From Clostridium sp. AF27-2AA (GTDB lineage: Bacteria; Bacillota; Clostridia; Lachnospirales; Lachnospiraceae): 64,000 bases of DNA. How positions within the stretch are numbered: the first letter of the stretch is position 1; the number at the start of each line of letters is the position of its first letter. Where the stretch lies: positions 1 to 64,000 of the forward strand of contig NZ_QUFI01000016.1 of the NCBI RefSeq assembly GCF_003478505.1. The letters run 5' to 3'. The notes beneath the pieces were generated by a model. It did not search any database and was not told the DNA's origin. It saw only the letters and a program-made list of their open reading frames with translations. The translations under genes were made by a program, and so were the position numbers. Below, one piece after another: positions 1 through 8,568 of the stretch.

Positions 1-256
1 GAACCTGCTCAGCTACCAAACTTGTTTGACTGCTCATAGTCCGACCTCCATAGTCGGTCAAAAAAGTTAAGTGCTCAATTTTTTTAACTCTGTGTTGTAT
101 GAGACTATTATTACAGAAAATGAATCATGAAAACAGGTACTTACTATAGTGCGTTTACGATTATATGAAGATGATGGGAAATTTATAGATGATATAATCT
201 CATATTGCTTTAATTGGAGTCTGACGATATAATAAAATAATCATAATTGAAATAGG
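1..256. other. Non-coding left edge of the mobile patch
   Basis: I see no supportable gene here. A short hairpin (CCGAC at 41-45 pairing with GTCGG at 53-57) is followed by A- and T-rich runs. The first 40 bases resemble the sequence just downstream of the broken IS66 transposase: both contain a CAG-TACCAAA-TTG core followed by CTCAT and ATAGT. This may be the end of a related insertion sequence lying outside the window. The stretch from 60 to 250 is AT-rich and featureless to me. Confidence 0.4.
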
Positions 257-299
257 GCTACCGTAACCCCACTGGCTTTAGACGGTGGGTTAAGGTAGC
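257..299 (+). repeat. Left-end hairpin of the IS200/IS605-type element
   Basis: GCTACC at 257-262 pairs with GGTAGC at 294-299. Inside it, TAACCCCAC pairs imperfectly with GGTGGGTTA. The apical segment GGCTTTAGAC is identical to that of the hairpin at 1834-1855 on the other side of tnpA/tnpB. Subterminal hairpins of this kind are what TnpA Y1 transposases recognise on single-stranded ends of IS200/IS605 elements (family knowledge). The matched loop sequence ties the two ends to one element. Confidence 0.75.
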
Positions 300-314
300 T
301 GAAAGTGGTGGTTT

Positions 315-638
315 GTGCTATACTTGCGTTATGGGAACATGGAAATAAAGCAGTTTTCTTATGAGATATGTCAAAAGCATAAAGCCATTATCAGATATAT
401 GGAAACAGATAAAGACCATATCCATTACATGATAGAAACAGAATCAACAATGTTTATCAGTAAAATGGTAAATCTAATGAAGAGCTATACAACATATCAT
501 ATTTGGGAAAGATATCCGAATTATTTACGAAAACATTTTTGGATTGAGCATACTTTTTGGACGGATGGATATTTTGCCTGCAGTGTAGGAAATGTTTCAG
601 AAGAGATGTTGAGAAAATATATAGAAAATCAAGGGTAA
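315..638 (+). pseudogene. tnpA: IS200-type TnpA transposase, N-terminally truncated
   Basis: This is the remnant of a Y1-tyrosine HUH transposase that moves single-stranded IS200/IS605 DNA. The HUH-type motif is visible as DHIH and the usual C-terminal segment as ENQG preceded by KYI, with the SVGNVSEE block before it. Family members are about 130-155 residues; only 107 remain. The N-terminal block containing the conserved YRKKV-like segment is missing, and the left-end hairpin lies only about 15 bases upstream, where roughly 30 codons should be. The downstream tnpB starts 4 bases after the stop. I judge it non-functional, but a non-AUG start cannot be fully excluded. Confidence 0.8.
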
Positions 639-642
639 GAAG

Positions 643-1758
643 GTGGTGACAGTCGTGTTAAAAGCATACAAGTTTAGAGTATATCCAAATATGGAGCAAA
701 AAACACAGATTGCAAAAACATTTGGCTGTTGCCGTTTTGTTTATAACCAGACGCTGGCATACAGAAAAGAATTATACGAGAAAGAAAAGAAAACAGTTGG
801 AAAAATTGCCTGTAATAATTATTGTAACCAAGAATTAAAGAAAAAGTGCGAATGGCTGAAAGAAGTAGATAAATTTGCTCTGACAAATGCCATATATAAC
901 ATGGATGCAGCATATCGGAAGTTTTTCAGGGAACATGCAGGATATCCGAAATTCAAAAGCAAGCACGACAATCATAAAACCTATACAACCAATTTCACAA
1001 ATGGAAATATTGCAGTAGATTTTGAGACAGGTACGATAAAGCTGCCAAAACTGAGAAACATAAAGGCAAAACTGCATCGAAAATTCATTGGAAAAATAAA
1101 ATCGGCCACAATTTCCCAAGTTCCAAGCGGAAAGTATTATGTGTCAATCCTTGTAGAAACCGAGCACATTTCATTACCTGAAAAAGAAGGCTGTATAGGA
1201 TTAGATTTGGGTATTAAGAATTTATGCATTACGTCAGCTGGAAAGAAATACGACAATCAAAAAACACTGACAAAACAGGAAAGAAAGTTAAAAAAACTGC
1301 AGCGCCAGTTAGCGCATAAAGAGAAAAGAAGTAAAAACTACTATAAAGCAAAGAAAAAGATAGCATCATGTCATGAGAAAATACGGAATACCAGAAAAGA
1401 TTATCTGCATAAAGTTTCACATGAGATTATCAGCGAAAACCAAGTGATAGTTTCAGAAAACCTGCAGATAAAAAACATGATAAAAAATCATCATCTGGCA
1501 AAAGCCATAAGTGATGTATCATGGTATGAGCTGACAAGACAGTTAGAGTATAAAGCAAAATGGAATGGTAGGAAATACATCAAAATAGATACATTTTATG
1601 CCAGCAGTCAAATATGTTCTCTTTGTGGGTATCAGAATTCGGACATAAAAGATTTGTCAGTGAGAACATGGATATGTCCGAAATGTGGAGCGGAACATGA
1701 CAGGGATATAAATGCTGCAAAAAATATACTGGCAGAAGGAATAAGACAAATAGCATAA
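643..1758 (+). CDS. tnpB: TnpB RNA-guided nuclease of an IS605-type element
   Basis: A 371-residue TnpB. Members of this family are RNA-guided DNA endonucleases related to Cas12 that use an RNA from the element's right end as guide. The RuvC catalytic acids are all visible: D188 in IGLDLGI, E272 in VSENL and D355 in HDRDINAAKNI. The zinc ribbon CSLCG...CPKCG sits between the last two. Length and motif order are those of an intact protein. GTG at 643 is one possible start; GTG at 655, giving LKAYKFRVYPN, fits the family start as well and has AGGTGG upstream. The gene follows the truncated tnpA by 4 bases. Confidence 0.9.
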   Translation: MVTVVLKAYKFRVYPNMEQKTQIAKTFGCCRFVYNQTLAYRKELYEKEKKTVGKIACNNYCNQELKKKCEWLKEVDKFALTNAIYNMDAAYRKFFREHAGYPKFKSKHDNHKTYTTNFTNGNIAVDFETGTIKLPKLRNIKAKLHRKFIGKIKSATISQVPSGKYYVSILVETEHISLPEKEGCIGLDLGIKNLCITSAGKKYDNQKTLTKQERKLKKLQRQLAHKEKRSKNYYKAKKKIASCHEKIRNTRKDYLHKVSHEIISENQVIVSENLQIKNMIKNHHLAKAISDVSWYELTRQLEYKAKWNGRKYIKIDTFYASSQICSLCGYQNSDIKDLSVRTWICPKCGAEHDRDINAAKNILAEGIRQIA

Positions 1759-1862
1759 AAAATAAATAGGGCAGGGACTGTCCGAATTAACGCCTGTGGA
1801 GATAGTAGGTTACGAGGTCGATGAAGCAGGAAGCCCATTGGCTTTAGACAATGGGTAGTTCA
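1700..1862 (+). ncRNA. Candidate omega RNA (TnpB guide RNA) over the right end
   Basis: TnpB proteins use an RNA that covers the 3' part of tnpB and the right end of the element, ending in a guide taken from flanking DNA (family knowledge). Here the interval downstream of tnpB has no reading frame and ends in the CCCATTG/CAATGGG hairpin at 1834-1855, followed by TAGTTCAC. The 5' boundary is unknown. The guide would begin around 1862-1864 and read into the leader of the diguanylate cyclase gene. Boundaries are inferred, not observed. Confidence 0.45.
1834..1855 (+). repeat. Right-end hairpin of the IS200/IS605-type element
   Basis: CCCATTG at 1834-1840 pairs perfectly with CAATGGG at 1849-1855. 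The apical bases GGCTTTAGAC match the left-end hairpin at 257-299. It marks the right end of the element and probably the 3' stem of the TnpB guide RNA. Confidence 0.75.
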
Positions 1863-1882
1863 CTTATTTCAAGGAGATAGAA

Positions 1883-3247
1883 ATGGATAAATTAAAGAAT
1901 GTTTGGTCTGTTTTTCAGAATTTAGGTGAATTTGTATACGCATCGGACATTGAAACTAATGAGTTGGTATATTTAAACCGTAAGGCGATGGACACATTCG
2001 GACTGAAATCCATAGATGAAATTAAGGGGCGAAAGTGCTACGAAGTGTTGCAAGGTTCAAATCTCCCTTGTGCGTTGTGTACCAACAATCAACTCTCCGT
2101 GGGGAACTATGTGGAATGGGGCTACTACAACCATGTGATCGACCGACATCTGATGGTGAAGGATACAATGGTGGAGGATCCGGACACAGGGAAAAAATAC
2201 CGTATTGGGATTACCATTGATGTTACCGGCCATACCACAAAAGAAACAGCACAGGATGATATTTTAAAAATCTATCAGAAGATGGAGATGCTGGTCAATA
2301 AAGGGATGAAGGAAGCTATCTCCGCTGAGGCACCGGACGAGAGCATAGACATTATTTTGGAGTATATGGGAAAGGCTCTCTGTGGTGAGCGAACCTACGT
2401 ATTTGAACAAAATCAAAATGGTGGTGATGACAACACCTATGAGTGGTGTGCATCGGGCGTTCACTCGGAGAAGGAGAACCTGCAAAACCTGACACCGGAG
2501 GTCTGTGCCCAATGGTATCGCTGCTTTGATGAGGGCAAGGATATCATGATTCAAGATTTGGAGGAAATAAAGGAAAGCGATCCGCTGCAATATGAAAACC
2601 TCAAGCGGCAGGGAATCCGTTCTCTTGTGGTGGTTCCTCTGTACGATAATGGAAAGGTTATTGCCTTCTACGGGGTGGACAATCCGCCACCAATATTTTT
2701 GGAATACTCACACGATATCCTTCAGATTGCTGCTGCCTTCCTGCTTGCCTGTCTCAAGCGGAGAAAGCTGCTGGCAAAATTGATGGAGTTAAGCTATAAG
2801 GATGCACTTACAGGGATAGGCAATCGTTTTGCTATGACCAACTATATCAGGCAGATGGATCGGAAGCAGAGTGTTGCAGTCGTGTACTGTGACGTTACAG
2901 GATTGAAGCAAGTGAACGATACACAGGGGCATGAGGCGGGCGATACCTTGATACGGAATGCCTGTGAATCTCTCAAACAGGTATTTGATGGCTATGGTCT
3001 GTTCCGCACTGGCGGTGATGAACTGATGGTAATTTGCCCGAACATTACTCATGCTATCGCAGATGATTGGGTGGCGCAGCTGAAGAAAACTATGAAGGAT
3101 TATTCTGTGAATCTGGCCGTCGGTATGGTCTGGTTGGAAGAGATGGGAGTGAGTCTGGAACGCTCCGTGATGGAAGCGGAAAAGCGGATGTATGAGGACA
3201 AGGCAGAATACTATAAAACAAGCGGGATTGAACGAAGAAAAATCTGA
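1883..3247 (+). CDS. Diguanylate cyclase (PAS-GAF-GGDEF)
   Basis: A 454-residue cytoplasmic protein expected to make cyclic di-GMP from two GTP. The order is a PAS-like domain (about 10-115, with a CALC cysteine pair), a GAF-like domain (about 125-300) and a GGDEF domain (about 305-454). The active-site loop reads GGDEL (377-381), and the supporting block DVTGLKQVND...GHEAGD is intact, so catalysis is plausible. No RxxD inhibitory site is present five residues before the loop, so product inhibition through the I-site is unlikely. AAGGAGATAG lies before the ATG. The gene is sandwiched between two insertion sequences upstream of the flagellar operon. It could signal to motility, but it is not visibly part of that operon. 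Confidence 0.88.
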   Translation: MDKLKNVWSVFQNLGEFVYASDIETNELVYLNRKAMDTFGLKSIDEIKGRKCYEVLQGSNLPCALCTNNQLSVGNYVEWGYYNHVIDRHLMVKDTMVEDPDTGKKYRIGITIDVTGHTTKETAQDDILKIYQKMEMLVNKGMKEAISAEAPDESIDIILEYMGKALCGERTYVFEQNQNGGDDNTYEWCASGVHSEKENLQNLTPEVCAQWYRCFDEGKDIMIQDLEEIKESDPLQYENLKRQGIRSLVVVPLYDNGKVIAFYGVDNPPPIFLEYSHDILQIAAAFLLACLKRRKLLAKLMELSYKDALTGIGNRFAMTNYIRQMDRKQSVAVVYCDVTGLKQVNDTQGHEAGDTLIRNACESLKQVFDGYGLFRTGGDELMVICPNITHAIADDWVAQLKKTMKDYSVNLAVGMVWLEEMGVSLERSVMEAEKRMYEDKAEYYKTSGIERRKI

Positions 3248-3249
3248 CG

Positions 3250-4581
3250 CACCGAATCATTTTATATCAACGAAAAACCACCGGCGTTTTCTGACGAAGC
3301 AAAACAGCACATTAACAGCTACAATTGCCGAGCTGAATCAAGCCATCAAAGAGCTGAAAGAACAACTAAACAAAAACTCCAAAAACAGTTCCAAGCCACC
3401 TTCCTCTGACGGTCTTAAGAAACCTGCGGTAAAAAAGAACCGAAGTCTTCGTGAATCTTCCGGGAAAAAGCAGGGCGCTCAGCAAGGTCACAATGGTGTC
3501 GATCTTTCTGTCATCTCCAATCCGGATCACACCATGGAACATATGCATTTTGACTGTAACGGATGTCCTTATCGCGAGAAATGTCTGGATAATGCTTGTA
3601 TAAAAGAAACCCGTCATGAGATTGATGCGGTTGTGACTGTAGATGTCACTGCGCACAATCTTATTGAAGTGCGCGAATGCCCTTTGCATGGTGGCGTAAA
3701 AACAGGATCATTTCCTAAAAACATAAAAGCAACTGTCCAGTATGGCAAAAATCTTCAGGCGATGGTTGTGGCTTTCAATACGGTTGGTGCAGTCAGCATC
3801 AATCGCACTCATGAAATCCTGTCCAGTGTGTTGAATATTCCATTAGCAACGGGAACCATCAAGAACATGGTAACCCGCTGTGCGGAATCACTGAAAGATA
3901 CTTATGAGCAAATCCGTCTGAAAATGATTACGCTCGGACTGATCCATTGTGATGAGACTGGTAGCTGCGTAGATGGAAAAACCTGCTGGGTTCACGTTGC
4001 ATCCGATCAGAATTACACATATCTGACCATAAATCAGAAAAGTGGTCAGGCTGGCATGGATGCTGCGAATGTACTGCCGCATGCCAACGGGATCATTATG
4101 CATGATTGCTGGAATTCTTACTGGAAGTATCAAAATGTGACACATGCCATCTGCTGTGCGCATCTTCTCAGGGAATTAAACGGTGTGATTGAAAATCATC
4201 CGGAGCAGACATGGGCAGTCCGTTTTAAGAAGCTTCTGCTCGATATGAAAAAGGTGCGAGATAAAGCACTTCTTTTAGATAAGGATGAGGTTAGCTACTA
4301 TCACCGCCATAAATTTGATCTGCAGACTGTATAATTATAAGGAATCAGTCTGCCTGTTTATAAAGAATCTCTGTGTACCGTTTGATAATAATCAGGTGGA
4401 ACGTGATCTGAGAATGGTAAAAGTAAAAACCAAAGTCTCTGGATGCTTCCGAAATGAAGAAGGTGCACAGGAATATCTTACAATTATGAGTTATATCGGA
4501 TCAGCTCGCAAGCACGGAATAAATGCTTTCACAGCTATCCGCGAAGCACTGAACGGAACCCCTGATATCATTTTCAACTAG
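3250..4581 (+). pseudogene. IS66-family transposase (TnpC), frameshifted and internally deleted
   Basis: The first part, in one frame to a stop at 4334, carries the family N-terminal block NKNSKNSSKPPSSDG, a zinc-finger-like cysteine group (CNGCPYREKC) and two acids of the DDE triad (HCDETG, MHDCWNS). The last part, in another frame to 4581, carries NYKESVCLFIKN and the third acid in NNQVERDLRMVK. Between them the sequence jumps from HRHKFD to RLYNYKES, skipping a segment I expect in family members. The gene is therefore split by a frameshift with a deletion of tens of codons. Its 5' end abuts the diguanylate cyclase stop. No IS66 helper ORFs are present. Confidence 0.85.
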
Positions 4582-4840
4582 CGGGGTTCTGAACAGTTAC
4601 CAAATTTGCTCATTTATAGTAGCAAAATTAAAAAAACTTAACAAAGTATATTTATCATATTTATTGACAAAATATAACGTCTAAAATGTGCAAAATAACG
4701 GGGTGAGTTATGCAAAATCGCAATTGTATGGGCAAAATAAAAAAATAAATAGATATAATAACAAAAAAACAATGCAAATTGCTATAAAACTTTGCGACAA
4801 ATTACCAATGGAAGAAAGGTGGCAGCTAAAAACATAAGAC
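4582..4840. other. AT-rich intergenic region between IS66 remnant and flagellar operon
   Basis: There is no convincing gene. It starts with the IS66-remnant downstream flank (GCGGGGTTCTGAACAGTTACC) and continues as very AT-rich DNA. TTGACA at 4664-4669 resembles a -35 box, but no TATAAT-like hexamer stands 16-18 bases later. The better promoter candidate lies further right at 4841. Confidence 0.5.
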
Positions 4841-4869
4841 TTGAAAAAAACATAAGAATTATATATTAT
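4841..4869 (+). promoter_or_regulatory. Candidate sigma-A promoter for the fla/che operon
   Basis: TTGAAA at 4841-4846 and TATTAT at 4864-4869 are separated by 17 bases, each one mismatch from the vegetative consensus. It is the best promoter-like sequence between the IS66 remnant and flgB. The resulting leader would be about 110 nucleotides, containing a small CCCC/GGGG hairpin near 4910-4925. No sigma-28-like element was seen here, fitting an early, housekeeping-driven operon. Confidence 0.5.
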
Positions 4870-4985
4870 ACAGAGTGTGTAAATAATGATAAAATACGAA
4901 AATTGTAACCCCTTCCATCAGGGGATATTAACGGTATGTATTTTTTGAAGAAAATTATATCAGCCACACAGGAGGATGAACATTT

Positions 4986-5378
4986 ATGATGGACTTGTAT
5001 GGAAATGGATTATTACTTGGAGAAAAAACCCTGGACAGCTTATGGATGAGACAGAACCTGACTATGAACAACATTGCAAATGTTGATACGCCAGGTTTTA
5101 AGTCACAATATATGACCTTTGAGAATGAACTGGCACGGAAGATCCAATCAGCTCTGTCTGTGAAGAAGACTTCTATGAAAAATGTGGCAAGAGGGATTGA
5201 AAATATGAGACCGTCTGTCCATACTACCTTAAATGAATCAACCAGGCTGGATGAGAATAATGTGGATATGGATCAGGAACAGGTTGAATTGGCAAGAACA
5301 GCTTATGAATACCAATTTATGATCAGTTCTGTGAGCAGCGATCTTTCACGTCTGCGCAGCGCAGCTAAAAACTTTTAA
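4986..5378 (+). CDS. flgB: Flagellar proximal rod protein FlgB
   Basis: A 130-residue rod subunit, exported by the flagellar secretion system and placed just above the MS ring. The N-terminal signature of rod and hook proteins is clear: NNIANVDTPGFKSQ near residues 30-43. The C-terminal helix ends ARTAYEYQFMISSVSSDLSRL. AGGAGG stands about 10 bases before two consecutive ATG codons (4986 and 4989). It is the first gene of the fla/che operon. Its usual partner flgC is not next to it but at 17575. Confidence 0.95.
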   Translation: MMDLYGNGLLLGEKTLDSLWMRQNLTMNNIANVDTPGFKSQYMTFENELARKIQSALSVKKTSMKNVARGIENMRPSVHTTLNESTRLDENNVDMDQEQVELARTAYEYQFMISSVSSDLSRLRSAAKNF

Positions 5379-5414
5379 ATCATACAAATTATACGGTTAA
5401 GGAGAAAATATAAA

Positions 5415-5732
5415 ATGATTGAACAGGTGAATGGGTTTATTACCCCCATGAAAGAATGGGATGCTGTTGGAAAGAATGATGGAAAAATAACCGGAACAGA
5501 AAATGGCACAAAATCTGTGTTCCAGTCAGTGCTTGAAGATACAATACAAAATGTTTATGACACACAGAAGGATGTAGAACAGAAACAGTATCTTCTGGCA
5601 ACGGGGCAGTTAGAAGATGCCCACAGTCTTCCAATCGCCCAGGCAAAAGCAGAACTGAGCCTGGAAGTTATGATCTCTCTTAGAAATAAAGCAATGGAAG
5701 CGTATAATGAAATTTTAAAGATGAGTGTTTAA
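5415..5732 (+). CDS. fliE: Flagellar MS ring-rod junction protein FliE
   Basis: A 105-residue protein that joins the MS ring to the rod and is among the first export substrates. The conserved C-terminal block LPIAQAKAELSLEVMISLRNKAMEAYNEILKM is present in full form. It follows flgB by 36 bases with AAGGAGA upstream and precedes fliF, as in most Firmicutes. The N-terminal third is variable. Confidence 0.93.
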   Translation: MIEQVNGFITPMKEWDAVGKNDGKITGTENGTKSVFQSVLEDTIQNVYDTQKDVEQKQYLLATGQLEDAHSLPIAQAKAELSLEVMISLRNKAMEAYNEILKMSV

Positions 5733-5771
5733 TACTGCTGGCCATGGAATGGAACAGTAGATTTTTAATAT

Positions 5772-7532
5772 TTGCTATATATGGAAATGCAAAGGATGAA
5801 TGGAACAGTGCAGAATCTAAAAGAAGCATGGCAGAAGATGCCAGGGAAAACAAAAAAAATGATCGCAGTCATTGCAGCGGGGACGATTATCCTGGCGGCA
5901 GCCGGACTTCTGGTCCTGAATATGGGCACGAAAAAAGGATACAGTACCTTGTTTACAGGAATGAGCTCGGAAGATGCCCAGGCAGTTGTAAGTCTTCTTC
6001 AGGATGAAGGTGTTGATTACAGATACAATGACAAAAACGGTTCTGTCCAGGTAATGTCAGATACAGTGGATAAGACCAGGGCGGAATTGCTAAGCAAAGG
6101 ATATCCTAAAAGTGGTTTTACCTATGATATGTACCGTAATAATGCGGGGATCATGAGCACTGAAAAGGATAAGGAAAAATATACATTGTATGAGCTTCAG
6201 GATCGTCTGGGTGCCCAGATCGGATTGTTTGACGGGGTACGTGATGCCAAGGTGACCATAGCAGAAGGAGGAACCCAGAAATATGCACTGGATGATACAC
6301 AGCAGACAGATGCATCGGCCTCTGTTGTGGTGACAATGGATCCTGGACAGGATCTGACAGATACAAAGGCAGCTGCTATTAAAAACCTGATCGCCAGGGC
6401 TGTAAAAGGAATGAATTTTACCAATGTTTCTGTATTTGATGCCGCTACCATGACGGAAGTTGGCGGTGAAGATGAAGCTGATAGTACTACGGGGACAGGC
6501 AAAGATGTAGCAGAGCTTACCAGCCAGATAGAAAAAAGTATAGCAGGAAATGTGCGCCGGGTCCTGGAATTAATGTATGGACAGGGAAAAGTTGCAGTTT
6601 CTGTAAAAGGTACCCTGAATATGCAGAAGCTGATCCAGGAAACAGTCCAGTATACCACTCCGGATAAGGTTGACCAGAATGATAAAACAGGACTGCTGGA
6701 AAAAGAAGAAACAGCAGGGGAGAATACAGGAAGTACGTCTTCGGGAAATGGAGGCGCAGCAGGCGCAGATGCTAATGCAGATACACCCCGTTATACGGGC
6801 AAGACAGGCACACAGGCAGGTTCAGATACATATTCCAACAACAGCGCAATAAGAGAGTGGCTGTATAATTCCACAAAAGAACAGCGTCAGATCGATCCGG
6901 GTGTTCTGGAAAATACAACAGTAGGCGTTACTATTGATACAGATGATACATCTATTGCAGACGCAGATCTGGTCAGTCTTGTAGCTAATTCAGCAGGTAT
7001 TACCCAGGAGGACGCTCCTTCAAAGATCACGGTTATAAGAGCCCTTTCAGCAGCCAGTAAAAACACAGATGCAGTGCCGGTAACAGCACCGGCACAGAAA
7101 GCAAAGCTTCCATTGCCTCTTTTGATCGCCATAGGGGCAGGTGGGCTGCTTCTGGTATTGCTGATTGCTTTGCTGATACTCAGCAGGCAGCATTTGAAAG
7201 CGTCAGAAGAAGAAAGACAGGCACTGTTGGAACAGATACCGGATGGAGATGCGATTACTGAAAATCCTCAAAATGCCATTGCCGCCGACAATAAAACTAA
7301 AAATGATGGGAATATATCCTTGTTAACTGAAGAGGAACAGTCGGCGCTTCAGGGACAGGATGATGAACTTAAGAAAAATGAAGAAATTTTAAATCTGAAA
7401 ATGCAGCACAGTCTGAAATTAAAACAGGAGATCGGTTCCTTTGTGGATGAAAATCCGCAGATCGCAGCAAAACTGATCCAGAATTGGCTGCTTACTGGTG
7501 GAGGAAACGATGGCAGAAATAGAGGGAAGTAA
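5772..7532 (+). CDS. fliF: Flagellar MS-ring protein FliF
   Basis: A 586-residue inner-membrane ring protein on which the basal body is built. One membrane segment lies near residues 34-52 (IAAGTIILAAAGLLVL) and another near residues 450-467 (IAIGAGGLLLVLLIALL). Between them is the YscJ/FliF ring domain, including GYSTLFTGMSSEDAQ. The cytoplasmic C-terminus, ending AKLIQNWLLTGGGN, is the segment that binds FliG. The start is uncertain: no good ribosome site precedes 5772, and ATGs at 5781, 5787 and 5796 are alternatives. The 3' end overlaps fliG by 23 bases. Confidence 0.95.
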   Translation: MLYMEMQRMNGTVQNLKEAWQKMPGKTKKMIAVIAAGTIILAAAGLLVLNMGTKKGYSTLFTGMSSEDAQAVVSLLQDEGVDYRYNDKNGSVQVMSDTVDKTRAELLSKGYPKSGFTYDMYRNNAGIMSTEKDKEKYTLYELQDRLGAQIGLFDGVRDAKVTIAEGGTQKYALDDTQQTDASASVVVTMDPGQDLTDTKAAAIKNLIARAVKGMNFTNVSVFDAATMTEVGGEDEADSTTGTGKDVAELTSQIEKSIAGNVRRVLELMYGQGKVAVSVKGTLNMQKLIQETVQYTTPDKVDQNDKTGLLEKEETAGENTGSTSSGNGGAAGADANADTPRYTGKTGTQAGSDTYSNNSAIREWLYNSTKEQRQIDPGVLENTTVGVTIDTDDTSIADADLVSLVANSAGITQEDAPSKITVIRALSAASKNTDAVPVTAPAQKAKLPLPLLIAIGAGGLLLVLLIALLILSRQHLKASEEERQALLEQIPDGDAITENPQNAIAADNKTKNDGNISLLTEEEQSALQGQDDELKKNEEILNLKMQHSLKLKQEIGSFVDENPQIAAKLIQNWLLTGGGNDGRNRGK

Positions 7533-8568
7533 GATAACAGATATTACCGGGGGATCCGAACTGGATAAAATGGATGCGCGGGCGAAAGCAGCAGTGGTAG
7601 TTGTGTCTTTGGGAGCAGACCGCGCTTCCCAGATTTATAAATATCTCAGTGAACAGGAAATCGAAGACCTGACTTATGAGGTAGCAAAGCTTGGAAAAAC
7701 AAATAATGCCCAGGTGGAGAATGCATTAGATGAGTTTTATAAAATGTGCCTTACCCACAAGATGATGACAGATGGAGGTCTGGATTATGCCAGAAGCGTA
7801 CTGGAAAAAGCATTTGGAGAAACCACAGCCAGAAATCTCCTGGAAAAAGTATCCAAGACTCTCCAGTCCAAGCCATTTAACTTTTTTACAAAGGGAGATC
7901 CCAAATCCCTTCTTGCCCTGCTCCAGCATGAGCGGCCTCAGGTGATCGCTTTGATCATGGCTTATATGGATCCTCAGCAGGCTGCACAGATACTGGAACA
8001 GCTTCCAAATGAAAAAAGGATACCGGTACTGGAAGGCATGGCAAATATGAGCCGTGTATCTCCTGAGGCTATTGCCATTGTAGAAGAGGAAATGAAGAGG
8101 AAATTCGCTACGATCATTACCAGTGAGGATAATATGAACCTGGGCGGTATTGATTATGTGGCAGATGTGATGAACCATGTTGACCGAGGAAACGAGAAAC
8201 AGATCTTTGATGAAATGGATAAAGATAATCCGGAACTGTCAAAAAGCATCAGGGACAAGATGTTCATGTTCGAGAATATCATCGATATGGATCCAAGGTC
8301 TGTACAGCGTTTTATCAGGGATTGCGATTCCAAGGATATTGTATATGCATTAAAGACTGCATCAGAGGATATGAAGAACGTATTCTTTGCAAATATGTCC
8401 AAGCGTATGGCAGAAACAGTCAAGGGAGACCTGGAGATCACTACCAATGTAAGGCTTAAGGAAGTGGAAGAGGCACAGCAGCGTATTGTTAATCTGATCC
8501 GTAAACTGGAAGATGCAGGAGAAGTAATAATCAATAAGGGAGGAGATGACGATAACATTGTTGTCTGA
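7510..8568 (+). CDS. fliG: Flagellar motor switch protein FliG
   Basis: A 352-residue switch-complex protein that couples the MS ring to the C-ring and contacts MotA to generate torque. The middle domain carries the family EHPQ-like motif as ERPQVIALIMAYM. The C-terminal torque helix region includes MFMFENIIDMDPRSVQRFIRD. ATG at 7510 is preferred because GGTGGAGG stands just before it; GTG at 7498 is in frame upstream. The gene overlaps both fliF and fliH by 23 bases, suggesting translational coupling. Confidence 0.96.
   Translation: MAEIEGSKITDITGGSELDKMDARAKAAVVVVSLGADRASQIYKYLSEQEIEDLTYEVAKLGKTNNAQVENALDEFYKMCLTHKMMTDGGLDYARSVLEKAFGETTARNLLEKVSKTLQSKPFNFFTKGDPKSLLALLQHERPQVIALIMAYMDPQQAAQILEQLPNEKRIPVLEGMANMSRVSPEAIAIVEEEMKRKFATIITSEDNMNLGGIDYVADVMNHVDRGNEKQIFDEMDKDNPELSKSIRDKMFMFENIIDMDPRSVQRFIRDCDSKDIVYALKTASEDMKNVFFANMSKRMAETVKGDLEITTNVRLKEVEEAQQRIVNLIRKLEDAGEVIINKGGDDDNIVV

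Larger units (their letters stand above)
250..1865 (+). mobile_element. IS200/IS605-family element with degenerate tnpA and intact tnpB
   Basis: The element consists of a left hairpin (257-299), a 5'-truncated tnpA, a full-length tnpB and a right hairpin (1834-1855) sharing the loop sequence GGCTTTAGAC. The exact ends cannot be fixed from one copy. The right end probably lies a few bases after the hairpin, near TAGTTCAC at 1856-1863. It sits directly upstream of the ribosome site of the diguanylate cyclase gene at 1883, so insertion has replaced that gene's upstream region. With TnpA truncated, the element should move only if TnpA is supplied in trans (inference). Confidence 0.75.

Noticed and set aside
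1..120. A tRNA or attachment site at the left edge
   Set aside because: The hairpin at 41-57 has no cloverleaf arms and no direct repeat was seen elsewhere in the window.
643..1758. TnpB near flagellin genes could be a TldR-type nuclease-dead flagellin repressor
   Set aside because: D188, E272 and D355 are all present with flanking hairpins of an IS element, so it looks like an active nuclease and not a dead regulator. It is also 45 kb from the flagellin genes.
4664..4692. TTGACA at 4664 as the main fla promoter
   Set aside because: No TATAAT-like hexamer stands at 16-18 bases; the pair at 4841/4864 is better.
4870..4985. c-di-GMP riboswitch in the flgB leader
   Set aside because: I could not find the conserved core of GEMM-I or GEMM-II. 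Only a small CCCC/GGGG hairpin is present.
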